DNA of 64,000 bases from Rhipicephalus microplus (Eukaryota > Arthropoda > Arachnida > Ixodida > Ixodidae). The stretch is from the NCBI RefSeq assembly GCF_043290135.1, contig NC_134704.1:10039501-10103500 (forward strand), given 5' to 3'. The translations under genes were made by a program, and so were the position numbers. The notes under the pieces are model-generated. The model saw nothing but the letters and a program-made list of their open reading frames with translations, searched no databases and had not been told where the DNA came from. Below, piece by piece: positions 10,560 through 21,884 of the stretch (position 1 is the stretch's first letter; the number at the start of each line of letters is the position of its first letter).

Positions 10560-11260
10560 AAAACTCAGCCCCTAGGGGAGGGCACAGTATTGGTGTTCAG
10601 AAAAATCGGAAAGTGATCTGTTCCCCAGGTGTCTGGACTGATGTACCAGGTGCACGCACAATTCTCTGTTTCGACACTAATGTCAATAGCAGTACGCACA
10701 TCTCTGCGCACAAAGGTGGGCTGCCCAGTGTTCAAACTTTTGAGGCCTGCTCGAAGTATGACATCCGCAGGGGCTCGGCCCCGAGCACAACAGCCGTCTC
10801 CACCCCAGGCAGTATGGCGACCATTCAAGTTCCCACAGAGGAGAAAATTACGGCCCAGGCAAGCAACTAGGGGAAGCAGGCTAGAAGCGTTCCAAGGTTT
10901 GTTGGGACGCACGTAGAAGCTGGCCACAGTGGTGTCCCAGGAGCCTAAACGCACTTTTACAGCATTACATTCCAGCGGGCTACTTCTGAGGTTCTTAACA
11001 CGGACTACCGTGTGTGCGTCAGAGGTGCGCACGTACACGGCACATCGGGCAGCGTCTTAGGAATGGCCATCCACAAGGCATGGCTCATCGGAGCATCCGG
11101 AGACAGTGCAGGATGTGGTACTGCAGTAGCCAGCAAATCCAGGCAGCCGTGGAGTCTCACTAGTGGCTTACACTTCCTGCAGAACGAGTACATCGTACTC
11201 GTCCTGGAGCAAGCGCTGTTTAAGTTCGAAGTCGCAACCGCAACGAGTTGGTGTTCCACT
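10560..11260 (-). pseudogene. AP-like endonuclease domain of LINE ORF2
   Basis: LCGNLNGRHTAWGG matches the G-D-x-N-A-H-x-x-W-G motif, with Asp replaced by Asn. TWGTDHFPI matches the S-D-H-x-P-I motif near the domain end. The segment above (11259-11005 frame) holds a decayed N-terminal part. The domain would nick target DNA. Confidence 0.7.
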
Positions 11261-11269
11261 GGAGAACAC

Positions 11270-11620
11270 GGGGACGGCGGCTGGGCCCTTTACTACCTAT
11301 AATGGCTGGACGTTTTCTGCAAGCCACCGGCCCGGAGGCAGATGACTTTTCGGTAGACTGTCCGATGGGAGGAGTTCACCGACCGCTCGTGCAATCGTGG
11401 CAAGGTCTCGGCGGAAAGCGCCGCAGAAGGTGTAACAGGAGATGCATTGGAAGCAGTACTAGGTGGCACCGAATGGGCACTGGCCTGCTGGCGGGCAGGG
11501 GTTTGTACCGGGCGTGGTGCACCGGAAGCGGCCTGTGCATACGTTCGCGTAGCTGCGCTAGCAGGTGGGCCTGTCAGCTGTGGATCATTTTCTTCCTGTA
11601 TAGAACCACAAAGAAAGGAG
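11270..11620 (-). pseudogene. C-terminal tail of LINE ORF1 (Gag-like)
   Basis: On the minus strand the translation is rich in Ala, Ser, Pro and Thr (for example TYAQAASGAPRPVQ). This is the low-complexity region that often ends ORF1 in this LINE group. No zinc knuckle is seen, so the 5' part is missing. Confidence 0.45.
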
Positions 11621-13539
11621 CATGAAAGAACAAATCTGACAGACGTATGATGTTGGAGAGGGAAGCACGTCTATCACATCTCCGTGAGGAAGCACTCGGA
11701 CGCGCGTGTGACACAAGCAGCCATATACTCAACATGTAGCGTCGCATCGCGACCATTCCCTAAACTTAGGCGGACCAACGGCTCCCGTTGAGAAGGGGTG
11801 CCCGTTTGCACAGGCATTGAAATAAATAAAGGGGGCGTCATTAAATATAACTGTTAAAACATTTATTTCACTTCTAAGCAAGTTCATCGACGAATGGATC
11901 ATGCATGCATGCGCTACCTTTATTATCGATATGTCAGGCATCAATCATCCGACGTGTTTCGAGATTTCTATGCTTATACAATCTTGTGCATTTGTCGAAT
12001 TTCGACATGTTCTTACTCTCGAGAATTTAAAGAAAGATTCGAAGGTGAGCCTCCGGTTAGAGAACTCTTATCTTTCTAATGCCACGGCCCGTCACGTGGA
12101 AGCGGCTGTGGGTAAAAGGGAACAGAGGTCATGTTTCTTTGCTGGACGTGCCTTCAGCGAGAAAAATATTGCCACCTTTCTTTCAATGTCTTCAGGAAGT
12201 CGACACGCACCAGTATTTGCTTGCAACGGGAGTCAATTCTACCGGCCTCCAGCAAGAGTTCACTTGCTGTTTCCCTGATACAGAGAGTGCGTAGGATTTC
12301 CTTCAGCGAAGTTGACCATACCTTTGACCTGTCCAAGATGTGCGACAAGCTTTCGGACAATGAATGGCCTGTTTGCTTTGTTCGTTCCGTAGAGTGCCAC
12401 ACACAATGAGCATCATCGCATGCGGTGCAGCCCCGAATTTGTGTAGCCGTCCACAATATGTGAAGTGCTAGTGAAGCGCTAGCACAGATTCTGCGGATCA
12501 TTGACGTACACGGGGCGCATGTTCTTTCTCTTAAATTGAAACATGAACTAATGCGCGTAAAGGCAAGTTCACCATCGTTATCTACTGGAAACTACTATAA
12601 ACATTTGTTTATTGAATTCCTGCGCAAAGTGGCTGTGTTTATATCGGGGAGAGCTGAAATTTCAAAAGATGGCTGAAAGATCACACGAACGACGTCAAAA
12701 AGGAGGACACCATGCCCAACGCAGTTGCAGACGCGTGGCCACTTCCAATCTCGACATTGAATGGGCCAAGGCAACCATAATAACAAGGGAACGTAACTAA
12801 CAGTTCCCTCCAATATCTGCGATTTCTTTTTATCCAGGCTATGAAAAAAAAACGCTGAATAGAAGTGTTGGCAATCCACCACCAGCGTAGTCCGTAAAAG
12901 AACGTAAGCCGCATAACCAGGTCACAAGGATTTTTTGAACAAGGCTTCTGAGAATCCGAAACGCCGCTCTCACTTTTTTGTTAAACCTTTTGCTTTTAGT
13001 CTATGTTTCTTATTTTCCTTTCTCATCATGAATGTTTCCGACCTGGCGATTCCTCGTCAAATTATCTCCTTCAGCCGAAAGTGTCGTCAGCTGATTTAGT
13101 AAGATATACCGCATTCCCACGATGCACTTAGTCGCAGAAATTCTGTGGAGTTTACTGACCCTTTGGTATCTTCAGAAAGCACATCGCCGGTCGATAATGT
13201 GAAGATTGTAAACTGAAGTTTATCTGCAAATACTACAATAGTTCCAATTACCGCAGCAAAGCCGTTTAGCGTCACGCATCAGTCATTTATATCCCTTCAT
13301 GATACCGATAGCATATATTTAGTCCACTGGCTATTTCGCATACGGCACACTCTCTTCTTATGCAGTGTTTGGCATATAATGTGCTCAATACATATAACCT
13401 TCAGGCTATATTATAACTTTCTTAGTGCACACAAAATACAGAATAAGAAAGAGACATACGAGCGCTAACTCTCAACTAAATTATTTTTGAAGGCACAAAA
13501 CATATGAGTACCTGGGAACCAGCATAGCCCATGCGCGGG
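11621..13539. other. Intronic sequence of transporter A, no gene recognised
   Basis: A+T-rich. A minus-strand ORF at 12154-12501 has scattered cysteines (GCTACDDAHCVWH) but no domain I know. It may be old transposon sequence. Confidence 0.4.
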
Positions 13540-13990
13540 TCATGTGATAGACAAGATATAGCTAAACGGAAAATAAAAAAAACGGTACTTCTTATCTGTT
13601 AGAGCCACCCAAGGTTGACTGATGCGTTTGTTTGTACGCTTATTTATATGCAGAGCTTCCATAAGCTCACGTGTTAGTTTATCTTTATGTGGGAACAAAA
13701 TATCTGTATTGTCAGATACAGAATCACAATTGCATGATTTGCAGTTATCTGACAAGTGTGAAAATGTTTATTTTCCTAGTTAGTGTAGCATGCTCTTTTA
13801 TTCGTGTTTTGATGCAGCGGGCAGTCTAGTTTATGCACACATTTCCGCAGGTTAGTGCAATCAGATGTACCAACCCTTCTCGGCATTTCGGCTATACCTC
13901 TACAAATGATGTAATAAGTATGCTTTTTATAATAGCAAAACCTAAGACAACTGCATGCTTCTTCATGCTTGGTGTGCATACGCGTACTGA
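13540..13990 (-). pseudogene. Penelope-like element, GIY-YIG domain remnant
   Basis: On the minus strand a frame at 13979-13776 has TYYIICRGIAEM then RRVGTSDCTNLRKCVHKLDC, resembling the start of a GIY-YIG nuclease. A second frame at 13755-13540 continues with NCKSCNCDSVSDNTDILF, HKDKLTRELMEALHI and ISQPWVALTDKKY. The order and the (T)RELMEA motif fit the C-terminal endonuclease of Penelope-like elements and match the fragment at 15380-15945. It is split by at least one frameshift. Confidence 0.6.
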
Positions 13991-14159
13991 GGGTTTGGAT
14001 ATGCTAATTAACGACGTCAGCACGTCAATTTCTGTTTTTCAATATAGAGCGTTCTCACTCTCTCTTCGACCCTTTTTATTTAACGAAAGATTTTTTTGCA
14101 CCACAGTCGAGTGTACCTTAGGCAAAGTACTAAAGAATATTTTGGCTTTTCTCTTTCAG

Positions 14160-14228
14160 ACGCCAGTTACATTCGTCCAGTGGCTGTTATCATCGTGCTG
14201 TGACAAAAGAAGGCAACAATCACACTAA
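14160..14228 (+). CDS. Transporter A (SLC18B1-like MFS), last coding exon
   Basis: Acceptor CTCTTTCAG, then 22 codons TPVTFVQWLLSSCCDKRRQQ-SH and a TAA stop. Phase 0 entry fits the 5525-5618 exon. It aligns with the last exon of transporter B (MPFSFGLWMHAVIRLVKNTY-HIS): the P, aromatic F and W positions coincide and both end in a short basic tail after the last membrane span. The intron before it is 8.5 kb against 1.5 kb in copy B, because the LINE, Ruka and Penelope-like fragments lie inside it. Confidence 0.7.
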   Translation, partial: TPVTFVQWLLSSCCDKRRQQSH

Positions 14229-15060
14229 ACGGTAGATTTGGGGATATCTGCGCGTTGACGCAACCAATCTGTTTACGTTCACGTGAAGACAGGCCCATGC
14301 GCAGCTCGCTGCTTACGTCACGAAAAATGTTCGAGCACACTGAGACTAAAATATTCTTTTCAAAAAATAGTTACAAAGGAGGTGTTACCCTTTAGACCTG
14401 AGGGGCATAGAGATGCGTTAAGTCGCTACAAGTGTCACAAAATTGCTCACGTGCTGCAGCAGGCCTCGCCATGAAGCCCCATTCTATGGCGACCCCGTAA
14501 TGTCGGTTTCAGTAACGTGGTTCGGACGCGCAACGCCGTATACCAAGAGAATGCTCACAACGTGACCTGCAGCTTCAAGTGTGTACAAAACGGTAATATA
14601 TGCTCTGGTGATGACCGGTGTGAGGGGAAATTCGGACAGTTATGCGGTGAATGAGTAAACTTCTATAGACCTTCTTTTTCGATGAATATGTGGACCTGCG
14701 GTGAAATCGCGTACCCGAACCGTAAGCCGGCAATACAAGGTAAATCTCACTTAGACTCCCTCACGAACAATACTATGTTTTAGGGCTCACTCAGACTAAA
14801 CCTCGCCAATGTTTTGCTCCAACGGACTCACTAGAACTCAGACTCGCCTAAGTATTATTACTGACTATGGCTCACTCATAAGCATGTTCACGACCCGATC
14901 TGAGTTTGAGTAGGTCGACTCATGTGTGAGTTTGCCGACCTTGTGACCCGACGCAGTGCAGAGTTGTGACCCGACGCAGTGCACCACCGTACAAAACGAA
15001 GATCTGGAAGACCGTGAGCGCTCACATTTGCTAGCTGGGAGAAGTGAAGTTGATGATGAC
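14229..15060 (+). other. Probable 3' UTR and downstream of transporter A, with ACTCA-rich repeats
   Basis: No further coding exon is seen. An AATAAA stands at 15064 (CAATCAATAAATGC), a possible but distant polyadenylation signal. Between 14740 and 14985 the sequence is full of CTCACT/GACTC words, and GTTGTGACCCGACGCAGTGCA is tandemly duplicated at about 14940-14983. Confidence 0.45.
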
Positions 15061-15379
15061 AATCAATAAATGCTTATTACCGGAACAGTAACTTGGAGCA
15101 AGTCTTATTCTACTCTAGGTAGCAGGTTACCTCATTCCATGAACGCCGTCGTTTTCCCAATGGCATAAGAGCAAGCCGACGTTTTTAACAAATCTTGGAA
15201 ACAGTCAGAACGTCAGCAAATAAACGCCGCACCTGATCATTAAATATATCTTGCATTGCATGGGGACATGATCTTCTGGGAGAGGAACGTAGACACAGTT
15301 TGGCAATACCCCTCTTCACAAGCCTAGACTGAGTTTATTTGCTGCCGAGTATCCTTGCCTGGTAGTGACGGCGATCGCA

Positions 15380-15945
15380 GAGTTTCTTCTGCGTGATGCC
15401 AAAGCAGCCCGTTCAAGCGTGAACCCTGGCCTGCATCGCAGGTGGCGTCCAGAGGTGATGCCTTATATGCATCACATTTCCCACAACTTGAAAAAGATTG
15501 CGAGTGCAGGCACGGCGTGCCGATGGTGTTCTCCGCCGCGCGTAAGCTGGCTAGGCTTTGTCTCAGAATCCAGCGGTTGCGGAAAGAAGCAAGCGTTTGC
15601 GTATGGGAAATATGCGACTGGCGTCGTCTACGAAATGCCGTTGTCTTGTTGGAAATATTACGTAGGTCATATACAGGGCGTTGCGGGAACGACCATGCAA
15701 GAGAACATGAGCGTTCACCTAGAAATAACGGGAACCTGCATTCGCCCCCACATTGCCAAGTTTGCGTGTGGTCACCGGTTTTCAGAGAATAACAAAGAGT
15801 TTGGGTCGGAGCGCTGACACCCCAGCCCGCGAATTGATGGAAGCCTTTCATATTTCTTCAAGAGGCAATGCTTGTGTCAGCGATACGTCAATTTTGTTAT
15901 TTGATGGTGAGCGTGATGTTTTGTGCGGCTTGCTTTGAATTGTTT
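15380..15945 (+). pseudogene. Penelope-like element, RT end and GIY-YIG endonuclease, decayed
   Basis: Pieces in several frames read in order: PYMHHISHNLKKIAS, then RHGVPMVFSAARKLARLCLR (end of RT/linker), GVVYEMPLSCWKYYVG (the GIY...YIG strand pair), AREHERSPRNNGNLHSPPHC, and SADTPARELMEAFHISSRGN. The domain order is that of Penelope-like retroelements, in which GIY-YIG makes the priming nick. At least two frameshifts are needed to join them. The orientation is opposite to the 13.5 kb fragment. Confidence 0.7.
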
Positions 15946-16953
15946 GGTTTTAACCATGTGACCTCTTCACTGTGTTCTTTCGTGACTGTATGTTTGAAAG
16001 GTGAGGAATAATAAAATGCAGCTGAAAGTTTGCGCTTGTCCCTGTCATTGTTTGTATTTGAGCACACCACATTACTCTGTCTGGGCAACATTTGGGTTTT
16101 CTCATCTAAAGCACCCTTGAAAATCCATAGTGCTCTTTTATAACTGCGGAGAAATTAATTACGAGACTACGATGCTGAATTCCCCCCCCCCCCCCCTGAA
16201 TTTTCACCTACACAGGTATGGTCTGGTACAGTCACCCGTATGGCACTGAAACAAGAGTGAATCTCTGCACCATTTCCTTTAAACATATAGGTCATTTACG
16301 AACCAAAAAGAAGACGCTTAGAAGAACCACTCTGCATTAGGATGGCTTTAGGTTTGTCTTTCCAGGTGGCTTTTTTGTTGTTTTATTTTTGAAAGGACTG
16401 AAAAGGGTTTTACCCACAGGAAAGTCAGCGAGGCCGTACGCGATTTCTTAGGAGATACAAAACGAATAGAATGTTAAGCCTAGGGATGAATTCGCTTTAT
16501 TTTTAACGCTACTAGCTTCTAGGTTCTTTTCCTTTCTTTTATTTTATTTGTAATTTATGTTTTACCAACGTATTCCTTTTTAAAACATCCATATTTAAAC
16601 CTATTAAGCAGGTAAAATGATTTTATTTTTAAGACAAGGTGCCGTCCGCTTCGTGGTCGTTACCCAGTGGTGGGTTCCGCCAGAAATTTCAGGACCAACC
16701 AAGCAACCAGTCAGAAAACAGACCACCGGTTAAAAGAGGGATACGTCTCGGGCGTTGCGCTCCGTGTCGAACGCCGCTGACGAAGCGGAATTGTCGCGGA
16801 GAGGCCTCTGGCCACCTGCTCGCGTGGTGCGTTAACTTTTGCGGCTGACTGTACGTGACCCAGCACACAATCTGCGAAAAAAGGAATGCGCCGTCAGATT
16901 GCATACTTCGGGAAGCTTCGCATTGGGATTCGCCACTTAGTTAACATTATCGA
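15946..16953. other. Intergenic, no gene recognised
   Basis: A+T-rich, with a poly-C run near 16181-16196. Short ORFs at 16639-16904 lie on opposite strands of a G+C-richer patch and show no domain. Confidence 0.5.
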
Positions 16954-16965
16954 GTGGTACGTGGT

Positions 16966-17214
16966 TTTGATTTGATTGATTGATTTGTGGGGCTTAATGT
17001 GCCAAAACCACCATATGACTATGAGAGACTCCGTAGAGGAGGGCTCCGGAAATTTCGATCACCTGGGGTTCTTTAACGTGCACTCAAATCTGAGCACACG
17101 GGCCCACAACATTTCCGCCTCCATCGGAAATGCAGCCGCCGCAGCCGGAATCTGATCCCGCGACCTGCGGGTCAGCAGCCGAGTACCTTAGCCACTAGAC
17201 CACCGCGGCGGGGC
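16966..17214 (-). mobile_element. Ruka SINE, full length
   Basis: The (TGATT)n tail is at the left end and the head with CCACTAGACCACCGCGGC (the reverse of the A box) is at the right. Flanking GTGGTACGTGGT (16954-16965) and GTGGTACGCGGT (17215-17226) form a target duplication with one mismatch. Confidence 0.88.
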
Positions 17215-17226
17215 GTGGTACGCGGT

Positions 17227-18349
17227 GGCGGGCGCTCGCTGCACATGGCGCTCACATTAAAACAGTTCTGCTTGGATTATGTGCAAACTTCGCTTGCTCC
17301 TTATGCTGCCCTTTGGAGGGTGCACGAGCTAGCGAATATATTGCTGCAAAAATAAAAGTGTGTGAAGACATATTAGCGCGTGAACACGTGGTAAAAGCGC
17401 AATGGAATATTTTGAAGCTTGCTCCAGCCCACTCAATCACCTCTTATAATGCTGCTCTTGAATAAAAAAACTAATGTAGCGTTGACCAGGCGAGCACCAC
17501 AAATGTGTTTCTACCCCCTGGTATCCTTCTTGGGCCGTGATACGCAACATAGACATTTTACAGCCCCATGCTCATGTAGGCACGGCATATTTCGTCACGT
17601 GACTGTGACCATCGTTGGACGTTTCCTGAACAAAGTTTGCTCACTTGATTACCGCAGCACCGGCTGGTGCAGGAGCAGTTAAGCCCCAGTTGCGCCATCC
17701 ACGGTGAGAAGATAGTGTGTGCACGATACAAGGCTACACGCCGTACACGTGTAAAAACAGGGAAGTGAGAGAATAAAGAACTACCGCACTTTTCCAAGTG
17801 ATTATCGAATGACCAGAGTATGAAAGATTGTTGATTGATTGAATGATATGTGATTGTTTCGTGAATCGATTGCCACAAATATTTCTCAAATCCTCTACGA
17901 AAGACCAGAGTTAAAGTAATTGTCGTGCTTCAAGCACTTTCTCTGTTCCCGATGAGCGCCTGAAAGCTAAGCAGGAAGAAATGGCAGGAGAAAAGGAGGT
18001 TACGTCATACCTAGTCATGACCTACAGCTTGCATGTTCAAACGCATTCGCTCTCTCTCACTATATAACTCCTGTGCGCGACTGCGTCAACTGTGTAATGT
18101 TGGCAGACTACACAGCGAGTACCAATACATGACTTCACCAAGTGACAAGGAGCCTGTTTGACACAAATGGCACTCTTTATGTTGCCTATTGACCAATAGC
18201 ATGCAATTTCTTTTTGGCGTCACAGAGCAAGCACGAGCAGCTGAGACTAAAGAGAGCTCAGGCCTCTGCATGAAAAAATAGTGCCCAATAAAATGGCACA
18301 TTCGCGCTCAGTTTATCAAAACTACTTCAGTAAAACTTGCAGCTGGACG
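17227..18349. other. Intergenic, no gene recognised
   Basis: No coherent ORF, repeat tail or RNA gene is seen. Short ORFs lie in both strands without domains. Confidence 0.5.
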
Positions 18350-18478
18350 AATTAGTTCATACTTCAAGGTAGACTTGTGGGCGCTAATAAATACAAGGAC
18401 ACAAAAAGGTCGAATAAAGACAGGCGCAAGCTGGTTTGCGCCGGTCCCTGTCCGGTCTTTCTCTGTCCTTGTCTACAT
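18350..18478. repeat. Fold-back (inverted repeat) element, copy 1
   Basis: It begins ATTAGTTCATACTTCAAGG. A left arm CAAGGACACAAAAAGGTCG...GACAGGCGCAA pairs imperfectly with a right arm TTGCGCCGGTCC...GTCTTTCTCTGTCCTTG around a GCTGG loop. The start motif and the A-rich left arm recur in the hairpins at 55498 and 57213. No coding capacity. Confidence 0.5.
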
Positions 18479-18606
18479 TGTAAGGCAACGTTTTTGGCTG
18501 CAAGACACTTCTTTTACTTGTCGAGCCTCTGCCCCACGACACAGGTCAGGCTGATGATGATGAGTATGTACATATGATAAAATGACGCGCATGAATAACG
18601 CTCACA
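18479..18606 (-). repeat. Probable 3' LTR of Gypsy-like element
   Basis: Minus strand: it starts TGTGAGCG right after the poly-G tract and ends GCAGCC...CGTTGCCTTACA, 128 bp with TG...CA ends. The length and TTACA end resemble the LTRs at 2222 and 4497. The partner 5' LTR is not seen because the element is truncated. Confidence 0.5.
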
Positions 18607-18607
18607 C

Positions 18608-18629
18608 TTATTCCCCCCCCCCCCCCCCC
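18608..18629 (-). promoter_or_regulatory. Polypurine tract before LTR
   Basis: On the minus strand a run of 17 G followed by AATAAG lies between the integrase stop and the putative LTR start. This is the position and composition of a plus-strand primer for Ty3/Gypsy reverse transcription. Confidence 0.5.
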
Positions 18630-18654
18630 ACGCTTGACCGGCCAGCCCGGACGC

Positions 18655-19465
18655 GTCTTAGACGGAAACGGAACGTCGAGCGAATGGCTTCAGACGCGAT
18701 ACGTGGACAATCTCCGAACCACGACAGCGACAATCTGAAGAAAGGTCGCTGGGAGTGACACGGTAGTTTACTGGTGACGTTTTTTCATTGATTGTATAGG
18801 GTCCAATGAAGCGTGACTGAAATTTATCGCACAATCCTGGAGTACGAATGGGCGTCCAAAGCAACACTTCATCCCCAGGACTGAAGGAGACGTCGCGATG
18901 AGAGCTGTCGTAGCGCTGCTTGCGATCTTGCTGATTGGCTTCTGTATTAAGACGAGCCCGTTTGCGACATTCCTCGATCCTTGTGATGAACTGCTCTGAT
19001 ACGGTTGCCGAGGCGTCAGTTGGAACATTTAGGAAAGAGACGTCGATGGTGAATGTCGGTGAACGGCTGTACACGAGGTAGAAAGGCGAGCAGCCAGTAG
19101 TTCTTTGAACAGCGGTGTTATGGGCAAACGTCACAAAAGGCAAAATTGTATCCCAGTTGTCGTGGTTTGGTGCGATGTACATCGATAGCATGTCTGTTAG
19201 TGTCCGATGAAATCCCTCTGTCAGCCCATTAGTTTGGGGTTGGTAGGCTGACGTCGTCTTATGTACTGTAGTACCACAGGTTGTGAGCAGGGTTTCGATT
19301 ATGGCTGACAAGAACGTTTTCCAGCGATCACTCAGGAGGACGCGAGGTGCACCGTGGCGCAATACAATGGCGTTGAAAAAGAAGTCTGCGACGTCTGAAG
19401 CAGAACTTGTGCGTAGTGCAGCAGTCTCTGCGTACCGTGTAAGGTGATCGACAGCAGTCACAATA
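18655..19465 (-). pseudogene. Gypsy-type integrase, 5'-truncated pol remnant
   Basis: A 267-codon frame that starts in the integrase core. First catalytic Asp in AVDHLTRYAETAAL, second in VLLSDRWKTFLS (usually S-D-R-G), and catalytic Glu in NGLTEGFHRTLTDML. A C-terminal region follows: RYDSSHRDVSFSPGDEVLLW, then FIGPYTINEKTSPVNYRV and VHVSRLKPF, with no chromodomain. Upstream of 19465 the pol sequence stops abruptly, so protease, RT and RNase H are absent. It lies just inside the polypurine tract and LTR, as expected at the 3' end of a Gypsy element. Confidence 0.85.
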
Positions 19466-19859
19466 TTTGCTTACACCAGTTAACCCCTTACACATCACGG
19501 TGGCAATGTTTGGCTGATATGTTTAGAGCAATCTTTCCTATCCGCAGGTTGTGTTTCTTAGCCAAACACAACGGCTGACTCCCGGCCCTTCGCAGCGTGT
19601 CTCACACAATTAAGTTCCTTACGTCTTGCGGGAAATCTGGTACCCTACTGAATACTTCATATATTAACAAGTGTTACAGAGCTTCGCCTTCCAGTTTTCC
19701 ACAGTCTAACACAGTGATGTGGCCAGAGAATGGCACAAAGGTTCGTGGCAAACAGGCCACAAATGACAGTAGACCACGTCTGCAAAAAAAGACCGATCCC
19801 CCCCCCCCTTTTTTTTTTAAATTCCTGCCGACGCCTCTAGGCATGCTGTCAAACTGCTC
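19466..19859. other. Intergenic, no gene recognised
   Basis: Contains a poly-C/poly-T run at 19799-19818. No coding or repeat structure is recognised apart from the flanking elements. Confidence 0.45.
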
Positions 19860-20055
19860 TTTCACAGCGTAAGCTGTTATGAGATCACAACTCGGGTCAC
19901 GCGGAGTTGTCCGCCACCGCCGCCGCCGTCGGTAGCCGAATCGCACGAATTTAGAAAAAGAACCAAGACAAAGCACCAATGACACAGTGGGACACAAAAC
20001 CGGGTCCGCTGGGTGCCAGCCCAGTATTTTACCACCGAGCTACACCAGTGCTTAT
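19860..20055 (-). repeat. tRNA-Ala-headed SINE-like repeat
   Basis: Minus strand from about 20050: TGGTGTAGCTCGGTGGTA (A box), then an anticodon arm CTGGG-CTGGCAC-CCAG whose loop has U33 and anticodon GGC (Ala), then a decayed B box GGTTTTGTGTCCC. The body ends near CATAACAGCTTACGCTGT. The damaged B box and the 3' extension exclude a working tRNA gene. Confidence 0.55.
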
Positions 20056-21493
20056 GACTTGTTGTCAGGCTTGATGTCGGGAAAGCACTCGCGGTAATAC
20101 TACTTATATAGCGTTTTAAAACAGCGAAGAAACAATCAGTCGTCACATAATGCGAATAGCGTAACGAGTGGGCTGTCTAATGCTCCTACCCATCACAAAA
20201 TCTTGTTCTTCTTCCCCTATTAACTGTGGCGTATATCCACTACAGGCATGATTCCTCATCATTGTCAGCCACTGCAGGCACAAAATTTTTTGCAAGTGTT
20301 TAGCGAATACAACGCTTCTTTGAAGAATGACAAAAAACAGAATAAGCGAATGCCTACCTACTACCCAAATGAATTTATTATAGTGGGTATCCTATTTATC
20401 TAGCAGGTATCGAGGAAGTGTGCTTGCAGTAGTTACCCAATGAGTGTTTATAAAAGTACAGTGTCTAGAATTATTTCTAGGCACTACAATAAAAGGCTCT
20501 TAAAGGCTGCTCTTCTAGCTTTCACTGTGACTGTGCTGCGCCTCCCACGCAGGCCTGGTGTTTTTTTTTTTCAATCCAGAGGAGCACGCTAGAATATATC
20601 GGGGGCATGACAAATGGGGTAAAGAGCTCTGCCAGATCCGCTCACTATTGAAGGCCTGCAGGTCTGGGGCCGCATAGATGATGCTTGAAGCTGTTGCTCC
20701 AGCGCGGCATCAGCGGCTCACTGCACTGCCCCAAAATGGATCCGATAGTTTTTAACTGAACAGCGCGGCCGACCACCATGCCATGAAGCTGAAAATTTTG
20801 AGTTGTTTTTATCTCAAAACGCGTTTGCGAACTTACTGCATGATTGCACTGCGCGCTTGTGTAAAAATTGCGTGAGTTTGCCACACCAAAAGAAGCCTTC
20901 ATGTGTGCATCTGCGTGCCGAGTCACAGAGGTGCGCGCGCATGATGGCTCCATAGCACGCTACGCAGAAAGGCGCCGGCCTGTGGCGGCGCCCCAAAGCG
21001 GCTACAGGAATCTCGGCTTGCGTGTGTGTTCGATTTCTCCTGAATGCACATGCGTTTTTCTCTCTCTCTCCCTACACCCTCTTTTTATCCCCTGTTCCCC
21101 TCCTTCAGTGCTAGATACGAACCGGACGCTCATATCTGATTAGCCTCCCGGCCTACAGCTGCATCTCTCTCTCCACTTGTAATCGTGACGTGAGGCGTAT
21201 GGCTGCAATTTTTCCCATAACTGCTCGTACCAGTGTTTGTAAACGCATAATGTTCAATTTCACGGAGCGCGAAGAGCAGTTCAAGGCCCCTTTAGGTTCG
21301 AAATCTCAACTTTTCCCGCAGGCGCTAACGTTGCCGCCAGTGAATGAAATCAGAAAAACAGCAAAATTTTACCGCTACATAAGCAAACATGTATGCAGCT
21401 GCTGTACACACGGTTCCCTCTTTCACTATTGTGCTTCGTCGCTGGATTGTTCCAGCTGCCTCTACTGCAATGTGGTCAGGTCTTTGTTCTCGG
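20056..21493. other. Intergenic upstream of transporter B, no gene recognised
   Basis: It ends in the microsatellite just before transporter B. ORFs around 20645-20996 overlap on both strands with no domain. Any promoter or 5' UTR of transporter B could lie here, but I cannot point to one. Confidence 0.45.
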
Positions 21494-21726
<233 letters not shown>

Positions 21727-21884
21727 CAGAGAGAGAGAGCAATTGATCACGCTCATTCCTATGCAAATGATGGCGCCTGAAGCCAAGTCAGCAGCCGACA
21801 TAGACAGACAGTTCAGAATTTTGTATTCAAAGAATTGTAGGACGTTCCCAAAGGGCGAATCACACATTCTTGTTAGTTCACCTA

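Larger units (their letters stand above)
7500..11620 (-). mobile_element. LINE with EN, RT and RNase H (I-group-like), decayed
   Basis: On the minus strand the order from high to low coordinates is: Pro/Ala/Ser-rich tail of ORF1 (about 11620-11270), AP-type endonuclease (11260-10560), reverse transcriptase (10300-8800), RNase H and a Cys/His C-terminus (8500-7627). That order fits I-group LINEs. Several frameshifts and stops make it inactive. ORF1 is truncated at its 5' side, so this is a nearly full ORF2 with a short ORF1 remnant. It sits inside the last intron of transporter A, in opposite orientation. Confidence 0.8.

Noticed and set aside
12979..13100. Candidate last exon of transporter A after TTTTAG near 12998
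   Set aside because: Its translation is polar and unlike copy B; the exon at 14160-14228 matches copy B in phase, length and the P/F/W pattern.
17820..17860. Short TGATTGATTGAATGATATGTGATT stretch as a Ruka copy
   Set aside because: Only the tail-like words are present; no Ruka body follows.
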